A DNA stretch of 64,000 nt, from NCBI GenBank assembly GCA_048569615.1, contig JBLIRK010000010.1:1-64000 (forward strand), written 5' to 3'. The notes beneath the pieces were generated by a model. It had not been told where the DNA came from, searched no databases, and was given only the letters and a program-made list of their open reading frames with translations. Source of the stretch: JAYEPK01 sp048569615. GTDB taxonomy: Archaea > Thermoplasmatota > Penumbrarchaeia > Penumbrarchaeales > Penumbrarchaeaceae. Shown piece after piece: positions 18,143-27,660 of this stretch. Each line of letters starts with the position of its first letter. Positions within the stretch are counted from its first letter, which is position 1. Position numbers and translations under genes: made by a program.

Positions 18143-21100
18143 CTACTTCTCTTCAGGGGTTTTGACAGTTTCGACATTCTTGTAGAGGTGGGGATATCTT
18201 CCTTCGGGAAGCTCCTCCTCCACCGGCTTCACCTTGCTCAAGATGTAGACAACACCCATCATGATGACCAGGACCAGCACAAGGATGATCACGGCTATGG
18301 TGATATAGAGGCCGGTGTTATCCTCCTTTTCCTCCGGCGCATCCTGAACGGTAGGATCCCTGTATCCGTCAAGATACTCATCCAGATTGGAGGTGCCGTC
18401 CCCATCAAGGTCTCCCTCCGCGGTGAATTCGTCCATCCACCTGGGGACGCCATCCCTGACTTCGTCTGTCCTGTTTATATTGAATGCATATCTGTACTCG
18501 TAATTATCCGGCATCCCGTCCCCGTCGGAATCACTGCTCTTGGGATTGGTATGCAACTCGTACTCCTTCAGATTGATCAGCTGGTCCGAGTCGTAGTCCC
18601 TTCTCGAATCATCCAGATTCGGGTCAAGGCCATACTTGATCTCCCACTGGTCGGGCATGCCATCGCCGTCTGTGTCGTAATCTGGTCCCTTTTCCCTGAT
18701 GTTGACTATGAAATAGTCCGATGCGCTGTTGTTTGCCGAATCAAAGACCGTAAGGGTTATGTTGTACCTTCCCGGCGTTTCGAAGAAGTAGGACATTGTA
18801 CTCCCCTTCCTTGTCACCTCGATACCGGCTGCTGATATGGTCCATACCCATTCCCTTATCCCGACATTGTCGTAGGACAGGTCATCAGTGAAGGTCAGGA
18901 ATACACCCTCATATTCCTCCACGTCCGCCGGAGCGATCACTGTCGGGGGCAGGTTGTCCACAACCCTTATCGTATACATGCCCTGGGCAGAATTTCCCTC
19001 CTTGTCTGCGACGGTAAGGTAAAGTGTGATGTTCTTGAGTACGCCCTCCATCGGATACTGGAAAACCGGCCCCATCCCGGTTATGCGGGTGTTGTCCGGA
19101 AGGATGAGCAGCCATGTATAGGAAACGATACCTACGTTGTCCGTGGAGGCGCTGGCGTTGGCATCGAGCATCAGATGGTTCCCTATGACATCTGGAAGGT
19201 CAATCACAATGACCGGGTCATCCGCATCCTTGACGGTGATCTCCCAGCTGTCGGTCACCGTCGGGTTTACGCCGTCGGAAACCTTCAGCTCTAACATATA
19301 AACTCCCACGATGTCAAACGTATAATTGATCGAAATACCCGAAAAGGATTCTCCGTTGATCTCCCAGGCATAGGAAGTGATCCCAACGTTGTCGGAGGAT
19401 CCTGAGGCAGTGAAAGTCACTTGCTCATGCTGGTAAGTATCCGCCGGGCCTTGTATAACAGCTACGGGTTTTTCATCATCGGCCACTTCAACCTCAACCT
19501 CATCGGTCATCAGCATGTTCATGGAGGTATCATAGATCGTGAAGTGATAGGTGAGCGTTCCCTTCCTTTCATTCGGGACATCAATTTCAAGATAGTAGGT
19601 CATGTCCATGACCTCCATTGTGACTGTCATGGCCTCCATGCCGGGAAGCATGTAGGTGACGTTCACCCAACCCACGGCTATGTTGTCGGTTGCGTTGAAC
19701 TTGAACATGAACGGATCCCCGGTTGTGGAGGAGGTGTCCGAAAGATCCAACACGGCTTCCGGCAGGTCATCATCCTGGACATCGGCTATGTAGTGTCCTG
19801 TCTGTACCATGTTCCCTTCCATGTCCACGGACATCAGCCAGAAGTGGAGATCGTCAAGGGAATCGGGTATCGTTATGGTGAAGGTGAAATCCGATCCCGA
19901 AGGCGTTCCCGTAACGAATTCGGGGGTTGTGGGTAGTTTGTCGCCAAAGTAGTACCACATCCTGGCGTAGTTCACCTCCACATCATCGGTGACCGTCGCC
20001 GTAACCGTGAACTGATTTCCGGTGTATGCCATGGTATTGAACACCACATCGGATATCACCGGCGGTGTTATGTCGAGTATCTCAACGGTCTTCTCCGGCG
20101 AGCTCCCCGGATTTCCGTTGACATCAACGGTGTTGAAGACATAATAGAGGGTTCCCGGCTCAGCGGGAAGTGTGTGTTCCAGGTAGTATATGTTCCCCGA
20201 AAGGATGGCCATCGGTGTCGTCGTATGCTGGGAATTGAACGAATACCAATACTCGACCGAGACCGAGGCTACCGCGATGTTGTCCGAGGCCATCACCTTG
20301 AACACGAAGTCCTTGCCGGCCTCGGCAGCCGTATCGCTCATGTCGCTGTAGAGCCATGGATTGTCGTTGTCGGTAATGGTGACGGACTTGTTCGGACCGG
20401 TGAGAGAATTCATAGATGTGTCAATAACCGTGAAATTGTACACCATGGGTACGGTGGTATCCTCAAGAATCTCCACCACATACCATCCCGACGGGCCCTC
20501 GGTCATGGCAACCATATCGTAGGAATTGCCTCCGACGTAGGCATAGTTCACATAGACCTGGGCGACGGCTATGTTATCGTCGGCCGTCATGGTGAAGTTG
20601 AAGGGATCACCGGTAGTCCCGCCCGTAGGTGTCGAATCGCCTGTTATTGATGGGTCGTCGTTATCAATAACTGGTCTGACGTATCCCGTCCTGGTTAGCA
20701 AATTGCCAGACCTGTCCGTCACCGTGATGTTGTAATTGATGTTCTGAAGAGTGTCCGATACCGTGGTGGTTCCCTCCCAGTATCCGTTCCCGCCGCTGTT
20801 GTATGTCATCGTAGGGCTGAAGGAGTTCGACCAATCATTCCCGTAAGCTGCTTTGAGAGTGACACTCAAGACGTTCGCTCCGTCTATATTGTCATCGACC
20901 TCTATGCTGAAGGTGAAGCTGTCTCCCGTTGTCGCAGGGGAGGGCGTATGATCGGTCTCAATGGTGGGATTGTCGTTGTCCGTTACGGTGATCGTTCTCG
21001 GGGAAGTCGTGATCGAGTTACCCGATGTGTCCCGTATTGTGAGAGTGTAGGACATGGACCCACCCAGTGGTGTGATGGCATGGTCTAGGGTAATTGTCCT

Positions 21101-24016
21101 GGTGTATGTCCCTCCGGAATATGCCAGGGGTTGGTCGGTCCCGCTCAGGCTACCGTGGCTCCATGTTACCCTCACACTGTTAACCTGAATATTATCCGAG
21201 GCCTGTACGCTGAAAGTATAACTATCGCCGGTAGTCCCGGACCCGGGGCTGTTATCGGCCGTAAGGGTCGGATTGTCGTTATCGGAAACCGACGAGGTCC
21301 AGGTTGCGGAGGTCCCCGCATTGCCCGAGTTATCACTTGCAGTGATATAATAGCTCAGCGAGGTCGCACTCGAAGGAGTGGACAATGTGAAGGTAAATCT
21401 ATTGGTCGACTGCGTAAAGGAGCTTGTGGTCAAGTAGCCCGAGCCGAAATTGTAACGAAGCACTATCGTGCCCGTGTTCAGGGCTATGTTATCGGTGATA
21501 TCAACGGAAACGGACAGGGAATCACCCGTGGTCGGGGGGCTTGGATTTAAGGATGGGTTCGCGAACCTCGGAGCATCGTTATCGGTAACGGTAACGGTCT
21601 TCTGAGATCCCGTCACAGAGTTCGCGGATGTGTCCCTGACGGTTATCGTGTAGAGCATGTTGGCAGTGCTGTCGGCAAGGGTAATCGTAAGTCTGTAAAC
21701 ACCACCTGATAACGCCAAAGGAACGTTCGTGCCGGAAACCGTGCTGTGGGAATATGTTACCGTCACCGTCTGAACAGCAATGTTATCACTCGCGGTTATG
21801 CTGAACGTGTAGCTATCCGCTGTCGTTCCCGCGGTTGGGCTGTTGTCGGTGAACGTCGGATTGTCGTTGTCGGAAATCGTTACGGTCTTCTGGGATCCGG
21901 AAACCGAATTCCCAGCCGCATCGCTCACGGTAACGGTATAAGTCATTGAACTCAAGGAATGTGCAAGGGTGACCGTCAGGCTCCAAGTCCCGTCACCATC
22001 ATTGCTCATCGCCACATTCGTCCCACCGAGCGATGAGTGGGCCCAGGTCACCCTCACGCTCGATACGCCGATATTGTCGGAGGCCGAGATGTCCCAGGTA
22101 TATGAGTCGCCGGTGGTCCCCGTCGTCGGGCTGTTGTCAGCCGTCAGGGAAGGATTGTCATTGTCGACAACCGTCCTGGTCTGCTGGGATCCGGTGACCA
22201 CATTGCTCGACGTATCGCTCAGTGTAATCGTGTAGGTCAGGGAAGCGGTGCTGTCAGCCAGTGTGATGGTAAGGCTGTATGTTCCGTCCCCGTCATTGAC
22301 GAGGTTCACATTGGTCCCGCTCACGGTATCGTGGGTGTAGGAAACCCTGACATACTGTATGCCGATATTATCGCTTGCGGATATATCGAAGGTATAGGAA
22401 TCTGCGGTGGTTCCGGTCGACGGGCTGTTATCCGTGAATGTGGGATTGTCATTGTCGGTGACCGTCACCGTCTGCTGCGAGCCCGATACCGAGTTTCCGC
22501 CCGCATCGCTCACGGTAACTGTATACGTCATGGAGCTCAGGGAGTTGTCAAGGGTGATCGTTAGACTCCAGGTCCCATCGCCGTCATCGGTCATAGCAGT
22601 GTTCGTACCTCCGAGTGATCCGTGGCTCCACGTCACGGTCACAGAATCCACATCCACGTTATCAGAGGCCGTTATGTCGAATGTATATCCGTCACCAGTG
22701 GTACCAGTTGATGGGCTGTTGTCCGCATCCAGGCTGGGATCGTCGTTGTCCGAGACCGTCACGGTCTGATCGGACCCCGTCATGCTGTTGGCAGCCGTAT
22801 CGGTGATCGTGATGGCATACGTCATATCCTCCGTGGAATCATCAAGGGTGATGCTGGCACTCCATGTTCCATCCCCATCGTTGCTGAGCGCTGTTGTGGC
22901 GCCGAGCGTATCATGGGTCCACTGGGCCGTGACCGTTGACACGCCTATGTTGTCGAAGGGAGTTATGTCGAAGGTGTAGGAGTCGCCGGTGGTCCCCGTC
23001 GAAGGACTGTTGTCGGCAGAGATCCACGGCGGGTCGTTGTCATTCACCGTTACGAGGGTCACTCCGGTGGTCACCTTGTTCCCCGATGTATCGATCACGT
23101 TCACGGCATAGACCAGGTTGGCGGTGCTGTGATCAAGGGTGATGGTGTAGCTGTAGGTCCCATCGCCGTCGTTGGTCATTGATACGTTCGTTCCGGTTAC
23201 CGTATTATGGGAGTAGGTCAGGTTCACATACTGCAGTGCTATGTTGTCGGAGGCGGCCACATCGAAGAAGAAGCTGTCCCCGGTCGTTCCGACCGAGGCG
23301 CTGCTGTCGGTCAACGAGGGATTGTCGTTGTCCGTAACTGCCACGGTCTGCTGGGTCTGGGTCACGGAGTTTCCCGCACTGTCGGAAACGGTGACCGCAT
23401 AGGTTAGGCTCGAAAGGGAATCATCGAGGGTGATCGAGTAGCTGTAGGTACCGTCCAGATCATCGGTCATCAGGACATTGGTTCCGCTCACCGTTCCGTG
23501 AGAATAGGTTATTGTGGCGCTGTTGACTCCGATGTTGTCGGAGGCCGAGATGTCCCATGTATATGTGTCTCCGGTTGTCCCGGCTGTCGGGCTGTTATCG
23601 GCCGTTATTGTGGGATCATCGTTGTCGGTAACAGCAACGGATACATTGGTCACGGCCGAGGGATACTGAGTATACTGGCTTGCGTTATCATAGGAATGGA
23701 ACCTGTAATAGAGCGTGTCCGTCGATCCCGAGGGTATGGTTATCTGCAGTGTCCAGTTCAGCCCAGTGAGGGACATGGACGTATTGGTCGAAGAACCGCT
23801 GCCGTACCAGTATTCGCAGGATACCCCAACAACGTTGTAATCATCCGTCACGTTGATCTCGAAATCGAAGGCATCCCCTGTGGTCGCTGTAGAATCCGAA
23901 AGATCGCTCCCGAAAACAGGTGCGCTATCGGCAGCTGAGGCGAAGTCCATCAGAAACGGGACGGCCATCAATACCAATGTCAATGCTATGATTATAGAAA
24001 CAGTCCTCTTATGCAT
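18143..24016 (-). CDS. Giant surface protein: 15 Ig-like repeats, 3 PKD domains, calcium loops, C-terminal anchor
   Basis: The 1957-residue protein starts with a signal peptide (MHKRTVSIIIALTLVLMAVP). Fifteen Ig-like units of 96 to 105 residues follow, each with a TTGD phrase, an ASDNI strand and a TVTDND boundary. Units 5 to 8 are the most alike. Three PKD-type domains (about 1517-1770, SSDNVGITSYAWEI and relatives) come next. Then comes a calcium-loop segment of thrombospondin-3/dockerin type (DTDGDGMPD, DSDGDGMPD, DLDGDGTSN), a membrane helix (about 1900-1928) and a 29-residue tail. The composition, rich in Thr, Ser, Asp and Asn and poor in Lys, suits a calcium-stiffened stalk or coat protein, probably heavily glycosylated. 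GGGTGA lies four bases before the ATG. The stop is TAG. Confidence 0.87.
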   Translation of the reverse strand: MHKRTVSIIIALTLVLMAVPFLMDFASAADSAPVFGSDLSDSTATTGDAFDFEINVTDDYNVVGVSCEYWYGSGSSTNTSMSLTGLNWTLQITIPSGSTDTLYYRFHSYDNASQYTQYPSAVTNVSVAVTDNDDPTITADNSPTAGTTGDTYTWDISASDNIGVNSATITYSHGTVSGTNVLMTDDLDGTYSYSITLDDSLSSLTYAVTVSDSAGNSVTQTQQTVAVTDNDNPSLTDSSASVGTTGDSFFFDVAASDNIALQYVNLTYSHNTVTGTNVSMTNDGDGTYSYTITLDHSTANLVYAVNVIDTSGNKVTTGVTLVTVNDNDPPWISADNSPSTGTTGDSYTFDITPFDNIGVSTVTAQWTHDTLGATTALSNDGDGTWSASITLDDSTEDMTYAITITDTAANSMTGSDQTVTVSDNDDPSLDADNSPSTGTTGDGYTFDITASDNVDVDSVTVTWSHGSLGGTNTAMTDDGDGTWSLTITLDNSLSSMTYTVTVSDAGGNSVSGSQQTVTVTDNDNPTFTDNSPSTGTTADSYTFDISASDNIGIQYVRVSYTHDTVSGTNVNLVNDGDGTYSLTITLADSTASLTYTITLSDTSSNVVTGSQQTRTVVDNDNPSLTADNSPTTGTTGDSYTWDISASDNIGVSSVRVTWAHSSLGGTNVAMSNDGDGTWSLTVTLAHSLSSMTYTVTVSDAAGNSVSGSQKTVTISDNDNPTFTDNSPTAGTTADSYTFSITASDNIAVQTVTVTYSHSTVSGTNVPLALSGGVYRLTITLADSTANMLYTITVRDTSANSVTGSQKTVTVTDNDAPRFANPSLNPSPPTTGDSLSVSVDITDNIALNTGTIVLRYNFGSGYLTTSSFTQSTNRFTFTLSTPSSATSLSYYITASDNSGNAGTSATWTSSVSDNDNPTLTADNSPGSGTTGDSYTFSVQASDNIQVNSVRVTWSHGSLSGTDQPLAYSGGTYTRTITLDHAITPLGGSMSYTLTIRDTSGNSITTSPRTITVTDNDNPTIETDHTPSPATTGDSFTFSIEVDDNIDGANVLSVTLKAAYGNDWSNSFSPTMTYNSGGNGYWEGTTTVSDTLQNINYNITVTDRSGNLLTRTGYVRPVIDNDDPSITGDSTPTGGTTGDPFNFTMTADDNIAVAQVYVNYAYVGGNSYDMVAMTEGPSGWYVVEILEDTTVPMVYNFTVIDTSMNSLTGPNKSVTITDNDNPWLYSDMSDTAAEAGKDFVFKVMASDNIAVASVSVEYWYSFNSQHTTTPMAILSGNIYYLEHTLPAEPGTLYYVFNTVDVNGNPGSSPEKTVEILDITPPVISDVVFNTMAYTGNQFTVTATVTDDVEVNYARMWYYFGDKLPTTPEFVTGTPSGSDFTFTITIPDSLDDLHFWLMSVDMEGNMVQTGHYIADVQDDDLPEAVLDLSDTSSTTGDPFMFKFNATDNIAVGWVNVTYMLPGMEAMTVTMEVMDMTYYLEIDVPNERKGTLTYHFTIYDTSMNMLMTDEVEVEVADDEKPVAVIQGPADTYQHEQVTFTASGSSDNVGITSYAWEINGESFSGISINYTFDIVGVYMLELKVSDGVNPTVTDSWEITVKDADDPVIVIDLPDVIGNHLMLDANASASTDNVGIVSYTWLLILPDNTRITGMGPVFQYPMEGVLKNITLYLTVADKEGNSAQGMYTIRVVDNLPPTVIAPADVEEYEGVFLTFTDDLSYDNVGIREWVWTISAAGIEVTRKGSTMSYFFETPGRYNITLTVFDSANNSASDYFIVNIREKGPDYDTDGDGMPDQWEIKYGLDPNLDDSRRDYDSDQLINLKEYELHTNPKSSDSDGDGMPDNYEYRYAFNINRTDEVRDGVPRWMDEFTAEGDLDGDGTSNLDEYLDGYRDPTVQDAPEEKEDNTGLYITIAVIILVLVLVIMMGVVYILSKVKPVEEELPEGRYPHLYKNVETVKTPEEK
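19469..23617 (-). repeat. Array of ~98-codon Ig-like repeats inside the giant surface-protein gene
   Basis: Repeat units 2 to 15 of the protein, each about 291 to 315 bases, meet at a TDND/SDND boundary. The first unit lies just before this array. The central units are similar enough that the similarity is visible in the DNA, for example around the codons for GTTGDSYTF and DNDNPTF. Outer units are more diverged, as expected for an array growing by internal duplication. Confidence 0.85.
21575..22741 (-). repeat. Two-unit (A-B A-B) higher-order duplication within the Ig-like array
   Basis: Units 5 and 6 (residues 426-620) and units 7 and 8 (621-814) form two successive copies of an A-B pair. 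The A units share TWSH/TWAH..SLGGTN and a GNSVSGSQ segment. The B units share DNDNPTFTDNSP with GTTADSY, where A units have TADNSP and GTTGDSY. The pair length is 195 and 194 residues. Confidence 0.75.
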
Positions 24017-24093
24017 TGGATCACCCTATCTCAAATAGATGGATTTACTCGATTAAACCCCTAGTAAGGAAACTTTCATTTCAACTACTTTGT

Positions 24094-24104
24094 GTTATTT
24101 AAAA
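24094..24104 (-). promoter_or_regulatory. TATA-like box of the giant surface-protein gene
   Basis: The minus strand reads TTTTAAATAAC about 80 bases before the ATG at 24016. The implied leader of about 50 bases ends in the ribosome site GGGTGA. The rest of the 24017-24276 gap holds nothing else that could be recognised. Confidence 0.45.
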
Positions 24105-24276
24105 CTTTGTCGGTGTCTGGACTGTCTGGGTGATAAAATATAAATACGGTCTGCAGGAAGACAGGGGTCCAAAGAATTCTTTCGGCCAACTCTTCCAGAA
24201 TATTATTTCCATAAGAATTTCAAGGAATTTTTACCCGGTAGTTTCGGTCGTATCTCTCATGGGATCAAGAGAGAGA

Positions 24277-27200
24277 TCATGGAAGTTTGGGGGGCCGAGG
24301 AGGGCTCGGGGGGGGTTTGACGCCGGGAGGAAGGTGGTGAACCGGGGGAGATCCATTGATGGGTTTGACGGTCCCGGGAGGAAGATGGAGCTCATGATGG
24401 GGGTGATCCCTGCCCTTGACCAGAAGGAAAACCATCCCCATCACTATTATGAGTATGATAAGACCCGCTCCTAACGCTAGCACAAGAAGCAGAGCACCGT
24501 TTGAATCTCCTCCGTTCTGACCTGGAGATCCCGAATGCACTTCCTTAACCACGACCGTGAAGGTCTCGTTCCTGATGTTCCCTGCGGAATCCCTCACGGA
24601 GACGACCACATCGTAGGTTCCGGGTTCGTTGAAGGAATGCTCCAGTACCCCTTCCGCGACCCAATTGAGCCCTGTTCCGTAGATATCGAAGCTGTATGCC
24701 GCGATCCCGCTCTCGTCCGAGGAACCCGTGAGGTCGATCGTTATTTTGCCTCCTTGATCCAGTGTGCCATTGCCGAGCCCCTCCGTGGTGAGATATATCA
24801 AAGGCAGGGTGGAATCCTTCTTGGTCTGGATCGTCCTTGGCTCCATTGTATTCCCTGCGAGGTCCTCGGCCCAGAATTGGAAAGAATTAATCCCTTCCGG
24901 GATCTCGACCGAACCTCTGTACAGGCTCTCGGGTTCCGTATTCCACCGGTAATATATCCTCACCTGCGATGACCGGTTGTCCTCCTCCACAAGCTTCAGC
25001 TCAACGGCTGCCCTGAAATCATTGAACCAGCCGTTTCCCGACGCATGGGAAAAGGAATGCTCTACGAACGGAGCCCTCTTGTCAACCTTCACAAGGTAGA
25101 AGAGTGATTCCGCGGTGTTGCCGGCCCTGTCCATCCCCCGAACCTCGATCTCGTTCTCCCCTTCCGGTATCTCGAAGGGATTCTCGTAATTGAGGGATTT
25201 CCCTCTGTTGATGGTGTAGTTGATCGTCATGTGGTCCTCGGATGAGGTTAAGGTCAGGATGGGGGGTATGTTGATCCATCTGGAGGAGTTCTCCGGGGTG
25301 TATTCCAGACCGTCGAACATCCCGAATAGCTCCGGCTCCCCGGTATCGACCTTGAACTCCAGCCTTGTTTCGTTTCCAAGGTTCCCTGCTTGGTCCACAC
25401 AAACGAACCTGAGCTTCTTCTCTCCATCGGGAACGGTTATCGGAGCCATGTAAGGTTGCAGGTCTGCATTGTCGAGTGCGTAGTACATCATTTTCGCGTC
25501 CTCGGAGGTCAATGAAACCTGGGGATTGGTAACATACCATCCGTCCACTCCGTCGGGCTCCTTCGGATATATCGAATAATACATATGCGGGGGCTGGGTA
25601 TCAACCATGAACCTTCTGGAGTGATACTGCTCGTAGTTCCCCGCCTGGTCCACGGCCCTCCAGTAGAGCACGTTTTCTCCTTCTGGTGCGAAGAAAGGCC
25701 CCGTATACGGTTCGAAATCGTCATTGTTCCAGTGATATTCCATGACCGAGTTCGGGTGGTCCGTGGTCAGCATTATGAGCGGGGCGGTGGTCAACCATTG
25801 GTCCTCTGGAAGATCGGGCTCCACGTTGATGGTGGACTGGGGAGCGATCGTATCCGACTTTATATCGAGATATCTCTTCTCCTCCATGTTGTCATGCCTG
25901 TCCATCGACCAGTATGAGATGTTGTGGATGCCGTCCGTAAGATAGAATGGAACTCCGTAAAGCTGAACCGGACCTCCGTCGATCTGATATCTGATCGTGG
26001 CACCGGATTCGGACTGGAGAGCGATCTTCGGTGCTGTGATGTACCATCCGTCTATGCCGTCAGGCGTCCTCGGGGTCACCGTGATGGAGGTTTCCGGGGG
26101 TTCAAGGTCGAGGACATCGAGTTCGTAATCGAATGTGGTGTATCCTGTTCCGGAAACCACCATCTGGAAGGCATCGTATTTAGAACCCCATCCGGAGAAA
26201 TCGTAGGTTATCGATCTTCCTCCGTTGAATTCCAGGAATATGACATCTCTGTTGGTAGAAGTTTCGGGATATAATGCCACGATGGGATCGGCGTTGGAAA
26301 ATGTCATCTTCAATCTGAAATCATCCCATCCACCGGGAGGCGAGGTGAACCTGATGATCGTATTGGAGTATCCGTTGATCTCCTTGGACCCGGATATGGG
26401 AATCCCAGAATGGGTCTTCCAGAGCTTCATGTTGATGGTGCCGTAGCCATAGCTCTTCTCGCCGAACTCGTACTGGCCTTCTCCAATTCCCCCATCGTTG
26501 AACCGGGAGGCCACCATCCATTTCCCAAAGGAATCATCGAAGTCCTCGGAATAGCCGAGACTTGAGAGTGCCCTGTTGACCCCGTAGATCCCTCTCTGTG
26601 TCTGTCTTACCAGGGCTCGGGTCCAGTTCTTTCCACCGTACTGATAGGTCATGTACAGCTGGTAAAGGTAGCTGACGCCGTAATACGCCGTGGTCCCGTC
26701 CTGATAGAACGTGGTATCGCTTACGACCAGGCCGTAATACGGTCTGTACTCGAGATATGCATAAAGATGTCCGGCAGTCGCCGAGCTTATCCCGTACACG
26801 AGATAAGCCGCGTAATCGGCGCTCCCCTCGTCGATCCAAAGGTTCTCATAAGGATCATACTGCCTATGTACGTAATGCTCGAATTCGTGGGCCGTGATGA
26901 CACCGGCCCAGGAGAGGTCGGCCCTGTCAACGTGGAAATCATCGCTCCCGGGAGAGTAATATCCCCCTGTCCCGCTGGGGCCGTCTATCTGGTGGACCTG
27001 GAATATGGCATTTGTTATTCTTTCCAGCGGATCGTAATAGTCCTTGACCCGGGGAAAAGAGAAATTGACGAAATCGGAGATTATCCTGTCAAGGAGCTGC
27101 TGCTCGTTGGAGCTGAGCTGACCTCCTCCGCCGGATGAGACGTCGACATATACCGTAAGTATGTCATCTTCGTAGTATTTATCCCATGTAGCCCTTGTGG

Positions 27201-27489
27201 ACTGGGAGCTGGAGAGCGAATTCAGGGAAGGATGGACCGGCGGATACACTGCATCCTCGGGGATCGGTTCCGGGGTCTGGATAGTCTCCGCTCCCGGGTA
27301 CGGGAGTTGGGGTCTATAACCCAAACTCTCCAGATCGCTGAAATCGAGGTCCCGGAAGGACTTGACGCCGGGATCAATGGGATGGCTCGAGGATCCCCCG
27401 CCGGCGGCAACGAACGGGATCGAAGATATGACTAGCAATGTTAGCAGCGCGAAGGCCGTGTTCCTCTTTGTTATATCGAGCCTGGTCAT
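24277..27489 (-). CDS. Membrane-anchored HExxH metalloprotease with Ig/OmpL47-like domains
   Basis: The 1070-residue protein has a signal peptide (MTRLDITKRNTAFALLTLLV). A catalytic domain follows with His201-Glu202-Phe-Glu-His205, and WIDEGSADYAAY places Glu221 as the likely third zinc ligand, the gluzincin arrangement of immune-inhibitor-A/M30-like secreted peptidases. A beta domain comes after, then about five repeats with EPDGVDGWYVT-like openings and YYSID/YALDN cores, resembling chitobiase-C/OmpL47 sandwiches, and a PKD-like domain. A membrane helix (about 1000-1026) precedes a 44-residue His/Pro-rich tail. The protease would act outside the cell, tethered to the membrane. ATG 27489 was chosen because GGGAGGTG lies six bases upstream and the signal peptide then starts properly; a longer reading frame to 27573 adds implausible residues. 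Confidence 0.85.
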   Translation of the reverse strand: MTRLDITKRNTAFALLTLLVISSIPFVAAGGGSSSHPIDPGVKSFRDLDFSDLESLGYRPQLPYPGAETIQTPEPIPEDAVYPPVHPSLNSLSSSQSTRATWDKYYEDDILTVYVDVSSGGGGQLSSNEQQLLDRIISDFVNFSFPRVKDYYDPLERITNAIFQVHQIDGPSGTGGYYSPGSDDFHVDRADLSWAGVITAHEFEHYVHRQYDPYENLWIDEGSADYAAYLVYGISSATAGHLYAYLEYRPYYGLVVSDTTFYQDGTTAYYGVSYLYQLYMTYQYGGKNWTRALVRQTQRGIYGVNRALSSLGYSEDFDDSFGKWMVASRFNDGGIGEGQYEFGEKSYGYGTINMKLWKTHSGIPISGSKEINGYSNTIIRFTSPPGGWDDFRLKMTFSNADPIVALYPETSTNRDVIFLEFNGGRSITYDFSGWGSKYDAFQMVVSGTGYTTFDYELDVLDLEPPETSITVTPRTPDGIDGWYITAPKIALQSESGATIRYQIDGGPVQLYGVPFYLTDGIHNISYWSMDRHDNMEEKRYLDIKSDTIAPQSTINVEPDLPEDQWLTTAPLIMLTTDHPNSVMEYHWNNDDFEPYTGPFFAPEGENVLYWRAVDQAGNYEQYHSRRFMVDTQPPHMYYSIYPKEPDGVDGWYVTNPQVSLTSEDAKMMYYALDNADLQPYMAPITVPDGEKKLRFVCVDQAGNLGNETRLEFKVDTGEPELFGMFDGLEYTPENSSRWINIPPILTLTSSEDHMTINYTINRGKSLNYENPFEIPEGENEIEVRGMDRAGNTAESLFYLVKVDKRAPFVEHSFSHASGNGWFNDFRAAVELKLVEEDNRSSQVRIYYRWNTEPESLYRGSVEIPEGINSFQFWAEDLAGNTMEPRTIQTKKDSTLPLIYLTTEGLGNGTLDQGGKITIDLTGSSDESGIAAYSFDIYGTGLNWVAEGVLEHSFNEPGTYDVVVSVRDSAGNIRNETFTVVVKEVHSGSPGQNGGDSNGALLLVLALGAGLIILIIVMGMVFLLVKGRDHPHHELHLPPGTVKPINGSPPVHHLPPGVKPPPSPPRPPKLP

Positions 27490-27660
27490 GGTAGCACCTC
27501 CCGGTCTTTTCCTACCTAGTAAAATCCCTTTGGTTGCATGTATTAATAGTGTTTTTCCTAAATATGTCAGCAAATAAGTCAGAGTTTTTCCCCCAAGATG
27601 AAATATGGGAATAATAAAATTACATTTATGAATGAATTATTGGATATTTCTGGGATTTCC

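Noticed and set aside
19469..23617. Regularly spaced repeats that might suggest a CRISPR array
   Set aside because: The period is about 294 bases, the repeats are degenerate and the whole region is one open frame encoding Ig-like domains.
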